64,000 nucleotides of DNA, from the NCBI RefSeq assembly GCF_021789175.1, contig NZ_CP084560.1:1054001-1118000 (forward strand), given 5' to 3'. The stretch is from Arthrobacter sp. FW306-2-2C-D06B (GTDB lineage: Bacteria; Actinomycetota; Actinomycetes; Actinomycetales; Micrococcaceae). Position 1 is the first letter of the stretch; every line of letters starts with the position of its first letter. The position numbers and the translations under genes were made by a program. Below are positions 16,075 to 24,944 of this stretch, one piece after another. The notes under the pieces were generated by a model, which did no database searches, was not told where the DNA came from, and worked only from the letters and a program-made list of their open reading frames with translations.

Positions 16075-17064
16075 ATGACTGAATCAACAAGCAGCGCCCC
16101 CGGCGAGAAGAGCGCGGCCCGGAAGATCGCCGTCGTCGGCTCCGGCTACATGGGCGGCGGGATCGCGCAGGTCCTGGCCCTCGGCGGGGCACGCGTCGCG
16201 TTGGCGGATGTGTCAGCGGAAATCGCGCAGAAGAACTACGACCGCCTGCTCGTGGAGTCGGATGAATTCGTGGCCGCGGGCCTCTTTCCTGAAGGGTCCA
16301 CGGCAATCCTGAAGGCGAATCTGTGGGCCGCGAAGGACATCGAGGAGGCCGTGGCGGACGCCGACTTCATCGAAGAAGCCGTCCCGGAGGTCCTCGACAT
16401 CAAGCACAAGACCCTGGCCCGCATCAGCGCCGCCGCCCGTCCAGACGCGCTGATCGGTTCCAACACCTCCACCATTTCCATCGCCGATCTCGCCGAGGCC
16501 GTCGCACGTCCGGAGCGGTTCCTGGGCGTCCATTTTTCCAACCCGTCGCCGTTCATTCCCGGCGTCGAGATCATTCCCCACGCCGGCACCACGCCGGAGA
16601 CCGTGGCGGCCTCCCGCGCACTGGTCCACGCGGCCGGCAAGCAAACCGCCGTCGTCAAGGATGTCACCGGTTTCGTGCTCAACCGGCTGCAGTACGCGCT
16701 TTTCCACGAGGCTGCGCAGCTGGTGGAGCAGGGGATCGCAACAGCCGACGACGTCGATACCCTGGTCCGTACGACGTTCGGCTTCCGCTTGCCGTTCTTC
16801 GGCCCGTTCGCGATCGCGGACATGGCCGGACTGGACGTCTATGACTTCTGCTACAAGTCGCTCCAGACCGGATTCCCGGAACGCTTCGCCACACCGAAGA
16901 TCCTGAGCGACCTTGTGGAGGCGGGAAAGCTCGGGACCAAGACGGGGGCAGGCTTCCTCGACGTCCCCGCGGAACGCACGCCCGAACTCATCGCTTACCG
17001 GAACAAGGCCTACGTGGCCATGCAGAAGCTCCTCGACGAGCTCGGCCCGGCACCCATCAACTAG
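16075..17064 (+). CDS. 3-hydroxyacyl-CoA dehydrogenase-family NAD-dependent oxidoreductase
   Basis: A 329-residue protein with the Rossmann motif VVGSGYMGGGIAQVLA at residues ~19-34, IGSNTSTISIADLA, HFSNPSPFIPGVEIIP (the conserved HFxNP) and a helical C-terminal domain with VLNRLQYALFHEAAQLVEQG. The family includes 3-hydroxybutyryl-CoA, L-carnitine and L-gulonate 3-dehydrogenases. In a sugar operon, oxidation of a 3-hydroxy sugar acid is more likely than fatty-acid chemistry. It starts 1 base after the RpiB stop; the next gene begins 25 bases later. Confidence 0.82.
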   Translation: MTESTSSAPGEKSAARKIAVVGSGYMGGGIAQVLALGGARVALADVSAEIAQKNYDRLLVESDEFVAAGLFPEGSTAILKANLWAAKDIEEAVADADFIEEAVPEVLDIKHKTLARISAAARPDALIGSNTSTISIADLAEAVARPERFLGVHFSNPSPFIPGVEIIPHAGTTPETVAASRALVHAAGKQTAVVKDVTGFVLNRLQYALFHEAAQLVEQGIATADDVDTLVRTTFGFRLPFFGPFAIADMAGLDVYDFCYKSLQTGFPERFATPKILSDLVEAGKLGTKTGAGFLDVPAERTPELIAYRNKAYVAMQKLLDELGPAPIN

Positions 17065-17089
17065 TCCCGACATTTACAGGAGAATACCC

Positions 17090-17857
17090 ATGAGCACCTT
17101 CCCCGCAGAACGCACCGCCATTGTCACCGGCGCCGTCTCCGAGCGCGGCATCGGCCGGGCCACTGTCAACTACTTGGCCGCACAGGGCTGGAACATCGGC
17201 ATCATCGACCTCGATGACGCCCTCTGCAAGAGCACCGCCAAGGAAATCGCCGCCGAATATGGCGTGCAAGCCTATGGCGTGGGCGCCAACGTAGCCGATG
17301 AAGCATCCGTGCGCTCGGCGATCGACACGCTCGAGGCAGAGTTGCCGCAAATCGTAGCGCTGGCCAACGTTGCCGGCGTCAGCTCACCGATTCCGTACCT
17401 GGAACTCGAGCCCGCCGAATGGAACCGTGTCCTGAGCATCAACCTCAACGGCGTCCACTACGCCACCCGCCGCGTGGCCGAATCCATGGTCAAGAACCGC
17501 ATCGGACGCATCGTGAACATCTCCTCCGTTTCCGCACAGCGCGGCGGCGGGACGTTCTCCAAGACTCCCTACTCGGTGGCCAAAGCCGGAGTCATCGGCC
17601 TGACCCGTGCCACCGCCCGCGAACTGGGGGAGTACGACATCACGGTCAACGCCATTTCTCCCGGCCCGATCGACACCGACATCATGGGCGGCACCCTCAG
17701 CGAGGAACGTAAGGACGAACTCACCAAGGACCTCGTGGTGAACCGCGTGGGCTCCACCCGGGACATCGCCGCCGCCATCGCCTTCCTCATCAGCGAAGAC
17801 TCCGGCTACATCTCGGGCCAGACGCTGAATGTCGACGGCGGCCTGTACATGCACTAA
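17090..17857 (+). CDS. Short-chain dehydrogenase/reductase
   Basis: A 255-residue classical SDR: cofactor loop TGAVSERGIGR, structural NVAGVSSP (NAG equivalent), catalytic Ser in NISSVSAQRG, YSVAK with Tyr and Lys, and NAISPGPIDTDI. It has an AGGAGA ribosome site before ATG 17090. The family includes polyol and sugar dehydrogenases such as D-threitol dehydrogenase, so it probably makes or interconverts a ketose or polyol in this pathway. Exact substrate unknown. Confidence 0.87.
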   Translation: MSTFPAERTAIVTGAVSERGIGRATVNYLAAQGWNIGIIDLDDALCKSTAKEIAAEYGVQAYGVGANVADEASVRSAIDTLEAELPQIVALANVAGVSSPIPYLELEPAEWNRVLSINLNGVHYATRRVAESMVKNRIGRIVNISSVSAQRGGGTFSKTPYSVAKAGVIGLTRATARELGEYDITVNAISPGPIDTDIMGGTLSEERKDELTKDLVVNRVGSTRDIAAAIAFLISEDSGYISGQTLNVDGGLYMH

Positions 17858-17933
17858 TGCCTGAAACCTGACAACTCAACACTGATTTCTCAACAGCCAT
17901 TACTCAACAGTCTTTACTCAAAGAGGAGTTTCG

Positions 17934-19283
17934 ATGTCCGTTGCCACTTCATCCACGAAGGAGATGCTGGATTCGCCGATCCTGAAATCGGCGATCCGCA
18001 AGGCTGCCACCCGGCTCATGCCGATGCTGGTCATCCTCTATGTGGTTTCCTTCCTTGACCGCACCAATGTCGGTTTCGCCGAAGCCGCACTCGGCGCCGA
18101 CAAAGGCGTCTCGGCCGGGGCGTTCGCGCTCGGTGCCGGTATTTTCTTCATCGGTTACGCGATCTTCGAAATTCCCAGCAACCTGCTGCTCAAGAAGGTG
18201 GGTGCGAAGGTCTGGCTCGCCCGTATCGCGATCACGTGGGGCATCGTCTCGGCCTGCTTCGCGTTCGTGCAGGGTGAGACGTCCTTCGTGATCCTGCGGT
18301 TCCTGCTCGGCGTGACCGAGGCCGGCCTGTTCCCGGGCGTCATCATGTACCTGGCCGAGTGGTTCCCGAACAAGGTGCGCGTGCAGATGTTCGCGATCTT
18401 CTACCTCGCCCAGCCGTTCTCGCAGATGATCGGCAACCCGCTCTCGGGCTGGCTCATCAACATCGGCGACCAGCTTCCGGGCGTCCGTGGCTGGCAGGTC
18501 ATGTTCTTCACCGAGGGCATCCTGGCCGTGCTCGCTGGCATTGCGGCGTTCTTCTTCCTGATCAACGGCCCGGAGAAGGCCAAGTTCCTCAACGTCGACG
18601 AGAAGTTCGCGCTCAAGGAGATCATGACTCAGGAAGACACTGTCAAGGATGAAACCGGGCCGCGGGGCGTGTTCGCGGCAATGCGCAACGGTCGCGTTTG
18701 GTACTTCACCCTCATCTATTTCTGCCTGCAGATCGCCGTTTACGGCGTCACCTTCTTCCTCCCGCAGCAGGTTTCTTCGCTGACAGGCCAGAAGGTGGGC
18801 CTCGCCGTCGGCCTCCTGATTGCGGTTCCGTGGTTCTTCGGAATCTTCTCCTGCTACCTGATCGGCCGGGCAGCCAACACGGTCGCCAAGCGCCGCACGT
18901 TCGGCACGGTGCTGTTCGTCTCGACGGGTCTGTGCATCCTGGGTTCGGCCTGGGCCGGAACCAACCACCAGCCGGTCCTCGGACTGATCTTCATTACCCT
19001 CGCGGTGTGCAGCTTCCTCGCTGTCGGGCCCGTCGTCTGGGCGTACCCCACGGCATTCCTCGCCGGTTCCGCAGCCGCGGCCGGCATTGGCCTGATCAAC
19101 TCGCTGGGCAACCTCGGCGGTTTCGTGGCTCCGATTCTGCGGACCGCGGTCAACAGCGCCACGGCAGACCCCACCGGATCCGCCGGGGTCTACGCGCTCG
19201 GAATCCTGCCCTTCCTGGCGGCCGCCATGATGTATGGCACCCGGGCATTCAGGAACAAGGCCGACGATCTCCTGGGCAAGTAG
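17934..19283 (+). CDS. MFS transporter, anion:cation symporter (ACS) type
   Basis: A 449-residue protein with about twelve membrane segments. Signature stretches FLDRTNVGFAEAAL, GYAIFEIPSNLLLKKVGAK and FLLGVTEAGLFPGVIMYLAEWFP are typical of ACS transporters, which mostly carry organic and sugar acids (glucarate, tartrate, phthalate) with protons. It probably imports the substrate of the surrounding operon. An AAAGAGGAG ribosome site precedes ATG 17934. The ACS class hints that the substrate may be a sugar acid rather than a neutral polyol. Confidence 0.88.
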   Translation: MSVATSSTKEMLDSPILKSAIRKAATRLMPMLVILYVVSFLDRTNVGFAEAALGADKGVSAGAFALGAGIFFIGYAIFEIPSNLLLKKVGAKVWLARIAITWGIVSACFAFVQGETSFVILRFLLGVTEAGLFPGVIMYLAEWFPNKVRVQMFAIFYLAQPFSQMIGNPLSGWLINIGDQLPGVRGWQVMFFTEGILAVLAGIAAFFFLINGPEKAKFLNVDEKFALKEIMTQEDTVKDETGPRGVFAAMRNGRVWYFTLIYFCLQIAVYGVTFFLPQQVSSLTGQKVGLAVGLLIAVPWFFGIFSCYLIGRAANTVAKRRTFGTVLFVSTGLCILGSAWAGTNHQPVLGLIFITLAVCSFLAVGPVVWAYPTAFLAGSAAAAGIGLINSLGNLGGFVAPILRTAVNSATADPTGSAGVYALGILPFLAAAMMYGTRAFRNKADDLLGK

Positions 19284-19287
19284 ACCG

Positions 19288-20031
19288 TTGTACATCGGGG
19301 TCAGCACCAAGATGTACATGGGCTACCGGGACAGCATGTCCTGGCTGGAGCAACTTCGAGGTGAAGTGGACGCCCGTCCGGCCCTTGTGGCCGGGCGGGT
19401 GGTCCCGTTTGTGATCCCGTCGTTCCCCGTGTTGCCCGACGCGGCCCGGATACTGGAAGGCACTCCGCTCCTCCTGGGTGCGCAGAACTGTGGCTGGGCC
19501 GAGGGTCCGTGGACGGGCGAAGTGTCACCGTCCTTGCTGGCGGAGCTGGGTGTGCGGCTCGTGGAGATCGGACACGCGGAACGACGCCGGCACTTCGCCG
19601 AGGACGACGCCGTGGTCGCATTGAAGGTCCGGGCCGCGGTGGATGCAGGGTTGACTCCCCTGCTGTGTGTCGGCGAGGAGGCTGTCGCCGATCCCGCGGT
19701 GTCGGCGTCGTTCGTGTTCCGGCAGATCTCGGCCGCGGTGCGGGAGGACTGGGAGACGGCGGCCCGCCTGGTTATCGCGTACGAACCGGTGTGGGCCATC
19801 GGCGCTGCCGAGCCGGCCGGCGCAGCTTACGTGTCCGACGTCGTCGCTCACTTGCGAGACTTGCTCGCCGAGCATGGCCTCGCCGGGCTGCCGGTCATTT
19901 ACGGTGGCTCGGCCAAACCGGGGCTCCTGCCGGAATTGCGGGGTGTGTCCGGACTTTTCCTAGGCCGCTTCGCCCACGACGCCGCGAACTTCGGGGCGGT
20001 CTTGGACGAAGCGCTGAGCTTGCCCAACTGA
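19288..20031 (+). CDS. Triose-phosphate isomerase-like enzyme (L-erythrulose-1-P isomerase type)
   Basis: A 247-residue TIM homologue beginning at TTG 19288, 4 bases after the transporter stop (upstream ATG 19234 would lie inside the transporter gene). Catalytic residues are present: Lys8 in GVSTKMY, His96 in EIGHAERRR, Glu166 in IAYEPVWAIG, and the phosphate loop YGGSAKP. The NWKMN motif of glycolytic TIM is replaced by VSTKMY. With a DhaK-type kinase and an RpiB-like isomerase it fits EryH/LerI, which interconvert L-erythrulose 1-P and D-erythrulose 4-P. This is inferred, not shown. Confidence 0.82.
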   Translation: MYIGVSTKMYMGYRDSMSWLEQLRGEVDARPALVAGRVVPFVIPSFPVLPDAARILEGTPLLLGAQNCGWAEGPWTGEVSPSLLAELGVRLVEIGHAERRRHFAEDDAVVALKVRAAVDAGLTPLLCVGEEAVADPAVSASFVFRQISAAVREDWETAARLVIAYEPVWAIGAAEPAGAAYVSDVVAHLRDLLAEHGLAGLPVIYGGSAKPGLLPELRGVSGLFLGRFAHDAANFGAVLDEALSLPN

Positions 20032-20088
20032 CTCGCAGTTGTTGTCGTTTTCAGCCCTCATAACGACAACAAATGCGAGTCAGTTGGG
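20023..20088. terminator. 27-bp stem bidirectional terminator overlapping both convergent gene ends
   Basis: Arms 20023-20049 and 20062-20088 pair over 27 bp with one mismatch around a 12-nt loop. The left arm includes the last codons and stop of the TIM-like gene. The right arm lies in the last codons of the convergent nuclease-helicase gene, whose stop (20058-20060) sits in the loop. Confidence 0.85.
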
Positions 20089-23000
20089 CCGCCACGCTGG
20101 CACAGTCCCACAAAACCGCCCAGGTGCTCCAGCCCTTCCGGCTGTGTCGGCAGGTAGTTGGTCAGCTCCGGTGAGCGCACGACGACGGCGCGCCACTGAC
20201 CGCGCGACACCGCCACATTGATCCGGTTACGCGAGAGCAGGAACTCCATGCCGCGCGGAACCTCGGCGGCAGCGGACGCAGCCATGGACACGATCACCAC
20301 GGGGGCTTCCTGGCCTTGGAACTTGTCCACGGTCCCGACCCGCACACCGCGAAGTCCAGCCGTCCTCAGTTCGTGCTGGATGAGCTGCACTTGGGCGTTA
20401 TAGGCAGCCACCACGAGGATGTCCTTTTCAAGCAGTGGCCGCTCCTCGGATGATTCGCGTGGGTCCAGCCAAGCCAGGCCAAGGTGCGCCCTGACTTGGC
20501 GGACTACCTCCGCAGCCTCTTCAGGAGACTGCGTGGAATTGCCGCTGTGCGGGACGTAGACGCACTCGACGCCGGCCCGGACGCCGGAGAGCCGCCGCCT
20601 GGAAGCAGCCGGTGCTGAATACAGCCGACCATCGTAAGAGAGCTCGGACACCGCAGCGCACAGATCCGGGTGCATGCGCCACGACGTCGCGAGGAAGTAG
20701 CCGAGCTCCGCGGGCAGCGTGTGCAGGCCGTGGGCCAGCCAGCCGAGAGCAGACTCATCCACGGGTTCCGGGTGCTTGCCCTGGGTGACTTGGGGAAGTT
20801 GCTGCGGGTCGCCGAGAAGCAGCAGCCGCTTCGTCGCCCGGCTCACGGCGAGCGTGTTGGCGAGGGAGAACTGACCGGCTTCGTCGATGACGAGCAAGTC
20901 CAGGGAACCGGCTGGAACGGTCCGGCCTGTCATGGTCCACGCCGTGCCGCCGATCAAGCAGCCTCCCGGCGATCCAAGCAGCCGCTCAATGTCGTCCTTG
21001 GCCTGCTTGTCCCAGGGGACGGGGTCATCATGCTTCATTTCCTTGGCGATGAGCGACGGGTCCACCCCGGCCTTCACCGCGGCGTGGAGCATGTTTTCGA
21101 CTACCGCATGGGACTGTGCAACAACCCCTACCTTCCAGCCTGCACGCACCAGCCGCGCGATGACGTGCGAACCAACATACGTCTTGCCCGTTCCCGGAGG
21201 GCCTTGCACCGCCAGGTAAGACCGGTCCAGATCCGATACTGCGGCGGTGATGGCGTCCACATATGCATCGTCGCCGGATTCGACGGCGGGCAGCTCCGAA
21301 AGCGTGGCTAGCCTCGGGGGGATACGGCGCAGCAGATCCAACGCCGGATCCTTCGGCCAGAACGGCAGGCTGGAACGAACCTTGATGGCAAGCTCGCTCA
21401 AGGCCTTCCTCTGTCCGTCCGTGTTGACTGGGGCATCCGGGGTCAATGCCATGGGAAGCTGCGAGTATTCGTCCGCACCCTTGGGCAGCCGCTCCGAAAT
21501 GGTCACGACGTCCGAGGCGCCGTCGTCGGGCCCCGAAAGCGAGCTGCCGTCATCAAGGTCGACGGGATCGCCGACCTCGATCACCTCCGTGCCGGACATC
21601 CCCGACCTGCCGAGAGTGCTTTCGTTCTTGCCGAGGAAGGCCTCGGGGAGTGGCGGCTCGTACATCCGGAAATACTTCTTACCGGGCGCGAAACCGGAGC
21701 CATCGGCGGCGCGGCCGAACAGCCGTACCTTCCGTGCCGGGTTGCTGCGGGGAGTCGGCCTGGCCCAGCCCTTCAGCACTTCGCCGCCTTCCACAATGAA
21801 GCAGTCTCTGGTGTCTTCCCATTCGGAGACTGGGCGGTCCAGGCGGTCGAAGTGTCCCCACCAGAATTGCTTGTCCTCACGCCGGTGAAAGCCGACCGCT
21901 GCTGCCACCATGGCCACCGCGCGGTTGTCGTTGGAGCGGAGGGAATCGTCCGGCAATTCCGCGAGGTAGTCGAGGAGGGCTGTTTCCTCGGGCGCGGCCT
22001 CGTACTTGTCCGGCTCGGTCTCCGCGGGCAGTTCGGGTCCCGAAGCGGCCGGAAAACCGGGTTCAATGGAGCGTTCCGCTGCCAGGCCCAGCAGCCAATT
22101 CCGCAGTTCCAGAGTGGAGAGGCAGTCGTATTCGTTGTAGTCGGAAATACCCGCGAGGATCGTTGCCGCTTCGTCGTCGCGGTTCGCGTCCCGGGCCGTG
22201 CAGTAATCGGCGTACGCAACCACGGAGGCTCCGGCGTCGGTCACCTCGCCCGAGCGCAGATGTTCGCCCATATACAGGGGCTCGAGTTTCTTGATGCTGT
22301 AGGAGTCTTCGGAGATGCGGATGCTGTGCCGCACGGTGTCGTAGAGGTCCACCAGCACGCCTTCGCGGAGGAGGTTGTCCACGGCGGCTTCGCCCACGGT
22401 GTGGATGACCGACAGGTTCCGCAACGCGGTCTTCTCGTAGGCGGCGTAGTGGTAGATCCGCATGTCCGGATACTTCATGCGGCGTTCCTCCACGTAGTCG
22501 AGGAACTCGATGAATGCTTGCCGTTCCTCAGCCCGGGAATGCGCCCAGAACGGCTTGAACACCGGAGATTCGCCGGGCTCGCTCGGATTTTCCACAACCC
22601 CGAACAAGTACTCCAGTCCCCAACGGCCGGTTACGGGGTCTTGCCACAGGGGGTCTCCCTCGAAGTCAAAGAAGATGTCTCCCGCGTCGGGCCGGGGGAG
22701 CCGGGCCAGGGAGTTGGACTCCAGGACGGAATAGCTGATGCGTTTCGCTGTGCCCGTCTTGTCGGTGTAATCGACGGTGCCATCGGGTGTGGCTGTTCCG
22801 GTTTGCAGTCGGGCTTGTTCCTGCAGACGACGTGTGGCGGAATCCGCGGCGTCGGGCATTTCAGCAAGGGCGTCGATCGTGAAGATGCCGTTTTCCATGA
22901 GTTTCTTGCGGCGGGTGATCCTCATCCCCGCCACCATTAGCAGATCCCGGTGAAGGCGCACTTGCTCTTTGCAGTAGTCGCAGCGCCCGCACGCCGTGAC

Positions 23001-23732
23001 TCCGGGCGCGCCCCATTGGATAGGCTCCAACCGGGATCGGTGCGCGTCCGTCAAGGCGAGGAAGCGGTCACGGCGTTCACGGAACACCGGCAGGACATCG
23101 GCGAGCCGGTGGTCGCTGTGCACGTAGTCGAAGCCGCCGGCGTCCGATCCGCCAGCGTCGCGCTGGATGGTAGCCCCGAGGACAAGGGTCAGATCCGGGG
23201 CCGGAGTGATTCCCGCCTTGAGCAGCTGCTCGGCGTAGGCAGCCAGTTGCAGCAGCGCAGTGACCTTGGCATGGCGGGCGAGCTTTGTGTCGTACACCGC
23301 GTAGCTGCCGTCCGGCTGCTTGACGAGGAAATCGGACCGTCCGTGAAACTGGCCGTCGAAGAATGCCGCCTGGAAGACCACATCCGCGCCCGATCGCAGC
23401 GCCTCGATCGATTCCGCATGCTTGGCTTGCAGTGTGGCGCGGTCCATCGCTTCGGCGGGAACGACGTCGAACACGCCCGTTCGCGCCAGCGGATCCCAAG
23501 TACCGAACTCGGCCACGAAACGGTCCAGCACCCTGTGCTCGTGAACGTCGCCCAGCGCGGCGGTCCGCTCCAGCATTTCGTCGACGGCGAAGGACGGCTT
23601 CTGCGAGAGGCCCAGCTTCTCATCCAACTTGCGCAGCAACTGGTACTCGCACGTGGAGGCCGTGACGAGGTCGCTCGCGGAAAACACCAGATCCCGCTCG
23701 TGCCCCGCATCTACTGAATCGAGAAAAAACAC
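20058..23732 (-). CDS. TM0106-family RecB-like nuclease fused to superfamily 1 helicase
   Basis: A 1224-residue protein. The N-terminal third is RecB-like: DLVFSASDLVTASTCEYQLL, GRSDFLV...YAVYDTKLARHAK (nuclease core with D and DxK) and a CGRCDYCKEQ cluster. A RNase-H-like region follows (DIFFDFEGDPLW, YNEYDCLSTLELRNWL). The C-terminal third is an SF1 helicase: GPPGTGKTY Walker A, VIDEAGQFSL, GDPQQLPQV and NVAVSRGQW. GTG 23732 is chosen because homology begins at once; the frame stays open upstream without homology, antisense to the deaminase. Role is probably DNA or RNA processing or defence; unproven. Confidence 0.87.
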   Translation of the reverse strand: MFFLDSVDAGHERDLVFSASDLVTASTCEYQLLRKLDEKLGLSQKPSFAVDEMLERTAALGDVHEHRVLDRFVAEFGTWDPLARTGVFDVVPAEAMDRATLQAKHAESIEALRSGADVVFQAAFFDGQFHGRSDFLVKQPDGSYAVYDTKLARHAKVTALLQLAAYAEQLLKAGITPAPDLTLVLGATIQRDAGGSDAGGFDYVHSDHRLADVLPVFRERRDRFLALTDAHRSRLEPIQWGAPGVTACGRCDYCKEQVRLHRDLLMVAGMRITRRKKLMENGIFTIDALAEMPDAADSATRRLQEQARLQTGTATPDGTVDYTDKTGTAKRISYSVLESNSLARLPRPDAGDIFFDFEGDPLWQDPVTGRWGLEYLFGVVENPSEPGESPVFKPFWAHSRAEERQAFIEFLDYVEERRMKYPDMRIYHYAAYEKTALRNLSVIHTVGEAAVDNLLREGVLVDLYDTVRHSIRISEDSYSIKKLEPLYMGEHLRSGEVTDAGASVVAYADYCTARDANRDDEAATILAGISDYNEYDCLSTLELRNWLLGLAAERSIEPGFPAASGPELPAETEPDKYEAAPEETALLDYLAELPDDSLRSNDNRAVAMVAAAVGFHRREDKQFWWGHFDRLDRPVSEWEDTRDCFIVEGGEVLKGWARPTPRSNPARKVRLFGRAADGSGFAPGKKYFRMYEPPLPEAFLGKNESTLGRSGMSGTEVIEVGDPVDLDDGSSLSGPDDGASDVVTISERLPKGADEYSQLPMALTPDAPVNTDGQRKALSELAIKVRSSLPFWPKDPALDLLRRIPPRLATLSELPAVESGDDAYVDAITAAVSDLDRSYLAVQGPPGTGKTYVGSHVIARLVRAGWKVGVVAQSHAVVENMLHAAVKAGVDPSLIAKEMKHDDPVPWDKQAKDDIERLLGSPGGCLIGGTAWTMTGRTVPAGSLDLLVIDEAGQFSLANTLAVSRATKRLLLLGDPQQLPQVTQGKHPEPVDESALGWLAHGLHTLPAELGYFLATSWRMHPDLCAAVSELSYDGRLYSAPAASRRRLSGVRAGVECVYVPHSGNSTQSPEEAAEVVRQVRAHLGLAWLDPRESSEERPLLEKDILVVAAYNAQVQLIQHELRTAGLRGVRVGTVDKFQGQEAPVVIVSMAASAAAEVPRGMEFLLSRNRINVAVSRGQWRAVVVRSPELTNYLPTQPEGLEHLGGFVGLCQRGGPTDSHLLSL

Positions 23733-23810
23733 CGTGCCCCCAGACTGTTGAGCTGATGAAGCCAAGCTATCAGTGCGGTCCGACAAGAATGCCCCGTGCA
23801 AAAATGACGC

Positions 23811-24266
23811 ATGGCCAACGAAACACACCCCTCCCACGACCCTGCCTTCGAAGCCGCGTACCGGGCCGCCCAAAAGAGCCTTCGCGAAGGCGGCATTCCC
23901 ATCGGCGCAGCGCTTGCCCGCGGTGGGGTGGTGATCGCGAGCGGGCACAACGAACGCGTCCAGAACGGCGATCCCATCGCGCACGGGGAAATGTCGGCCC
24001 TTCGCGCAGCCGGTCGGCAGAAGAGCTACCGGGACACCACCCTCTATACGACCCTCGCTCCGTGTGCCATGTGCACGGGCACCATCATCCAGTTCAAAAT
24101 CCCGCGCGTGGTGGTGGGGGAGGCCCGCACCTTCGACGGCGAATTCGAGCTGCTGCGGTCCAGGGGCGTGGAGGTGGTGGTCCTCGATGACCAGCGGTGC
24201 GTCGACATGATGCGCACGTTCCAGGAAGAGAATCCGGAACTGTGGGCCGAGGACATCGCCGAGTAA
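23811..24266 (+). CDS. Nucleoside/cytosine deaminase-family enzyme
   Basis: A 151-residue zinc deaminase with the paired motifs IAHGEMSALRAA (His and catalytic Glu) and LAPCAMCTGTI (two zinc cysteines). The tail ELLRSRGVEVVVLDD plus NPELWAEDIAE is like the cytosine/guanine deaminase branch rather than tRNA adenosine deaminase. It is divergent from the nuclease-helicase gene, 78 bases apart. The base acted on cannot be fixed from the sequence. Confidence 0.85.
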   Translation: MANETHPSHDPAFEAAYRAAQKSLREGGIPIGAALARGGVVIASGHNERVQNGDPIAHGEMSALRAAGRQKSYRDTTLYTTLAPCAMCTGTIIQFKIPRVVVGEARTFDGEFELLRSRGVEVVVLDDQRCVDMMRTFQEENPELWAEDIAE

Positions 24267-24398
24267 GACCGGCGGAGCGCCGAGTAAGACCAGCGCAGCA
24301 CACAGCATCTGGCCACAACCAAACCCCAAGCGTAGGCTGACAGCATCGGCGTCGGTGCCGGGGGTCCGCGTCGATACCCAATCGATCAAGGAGGACTC

Positions 24399-24836
24399 AT
24401 GAGTGTTGTGCGCGAATTCATGACCACCAATGCCCAGTGCGTCAAGGAAGAGCAGTCGCTGCGTGACGCGGCCGTCCTGATGCGGGATCTGGACGTCGGT
24501 TCGCTGCCGATCTGCGGCAACGATGGAAGACTCAAAGGATTCATCACTGACCGCGACATCGTGGTCAAGTGCGTTGCTGAGGGACTGGATGCCGACCGGC
24601 TGACCGCGGCAGATCTCGCCCAGGGCACACCGATCTGGATCGATGCAGATGCCAGCGTCGACGCAGCCATCGACCTGATGGAAAAGCACCAGATCCGGCG
24701 CCTTCCGGTCATCACCGACCACAAGTTGGTGGGCATCATCAGCCAGGGCGATATTGCCCGCAACTACACCGAGGAGCGCGTAGGCGAATTGGTGGAGCAC
24801 ATCTCCGCCAAGACCCCCATGGCGCAACTGGGCTAA
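24399..24836 (+). CDS. CBS-domain pair protein
   Basis: A 145-residue protein made only of two CBS domains (VREFMTTNAQCVKEEQSLRDAA...GFITDRDIVVK and DADASVDAAIDLMEKHQIRRLPV...GIISQGDIARN). Such stand-alone pairs bind adenosyl nucleotides and regulate partners by energy state. GGAGG lies before ATG 24399. The partner is unknown; neighbours give no clear hint. Confidence 0.9.
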   Translation: MSVVREFMTTNAQCVKEEQSLRDAAVLMRDLDVGSLPICGNDGRLKGFITDRDIVVKCVAEGLDADRLTAADLAQGTPIWIDADASVDAAIDLMEKHQIRRLPVITDHKLVGIISQGDIARNYTEERVGELVEHISAKTPMAQLG

Positions 24837-24944
24837 CCGCAACTTTCGCACCCATCAAGCGTCACGGCCTGCCGGCCGTGGCGCTTCCGTGTGCGGGTAA
24901 TCCGCGCCGTCTTTAGCCACGGCGAACCCGTAAGGCAAAATGTC

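Noticed and set aside
17949..19319. 456-residue minus-strand frame opposite the MFS transporter
   Set aside because: Highly charged shadow of membrane-helix codons without any recognisable domain.
23733..24851. N-terminal extension of the nuclease-helicase to about 1597 residues
   Set aside because: The extra part is antisense to the deaminase and CBS genes and has no family similarity; RecB-like homology begins at GTG 23732.
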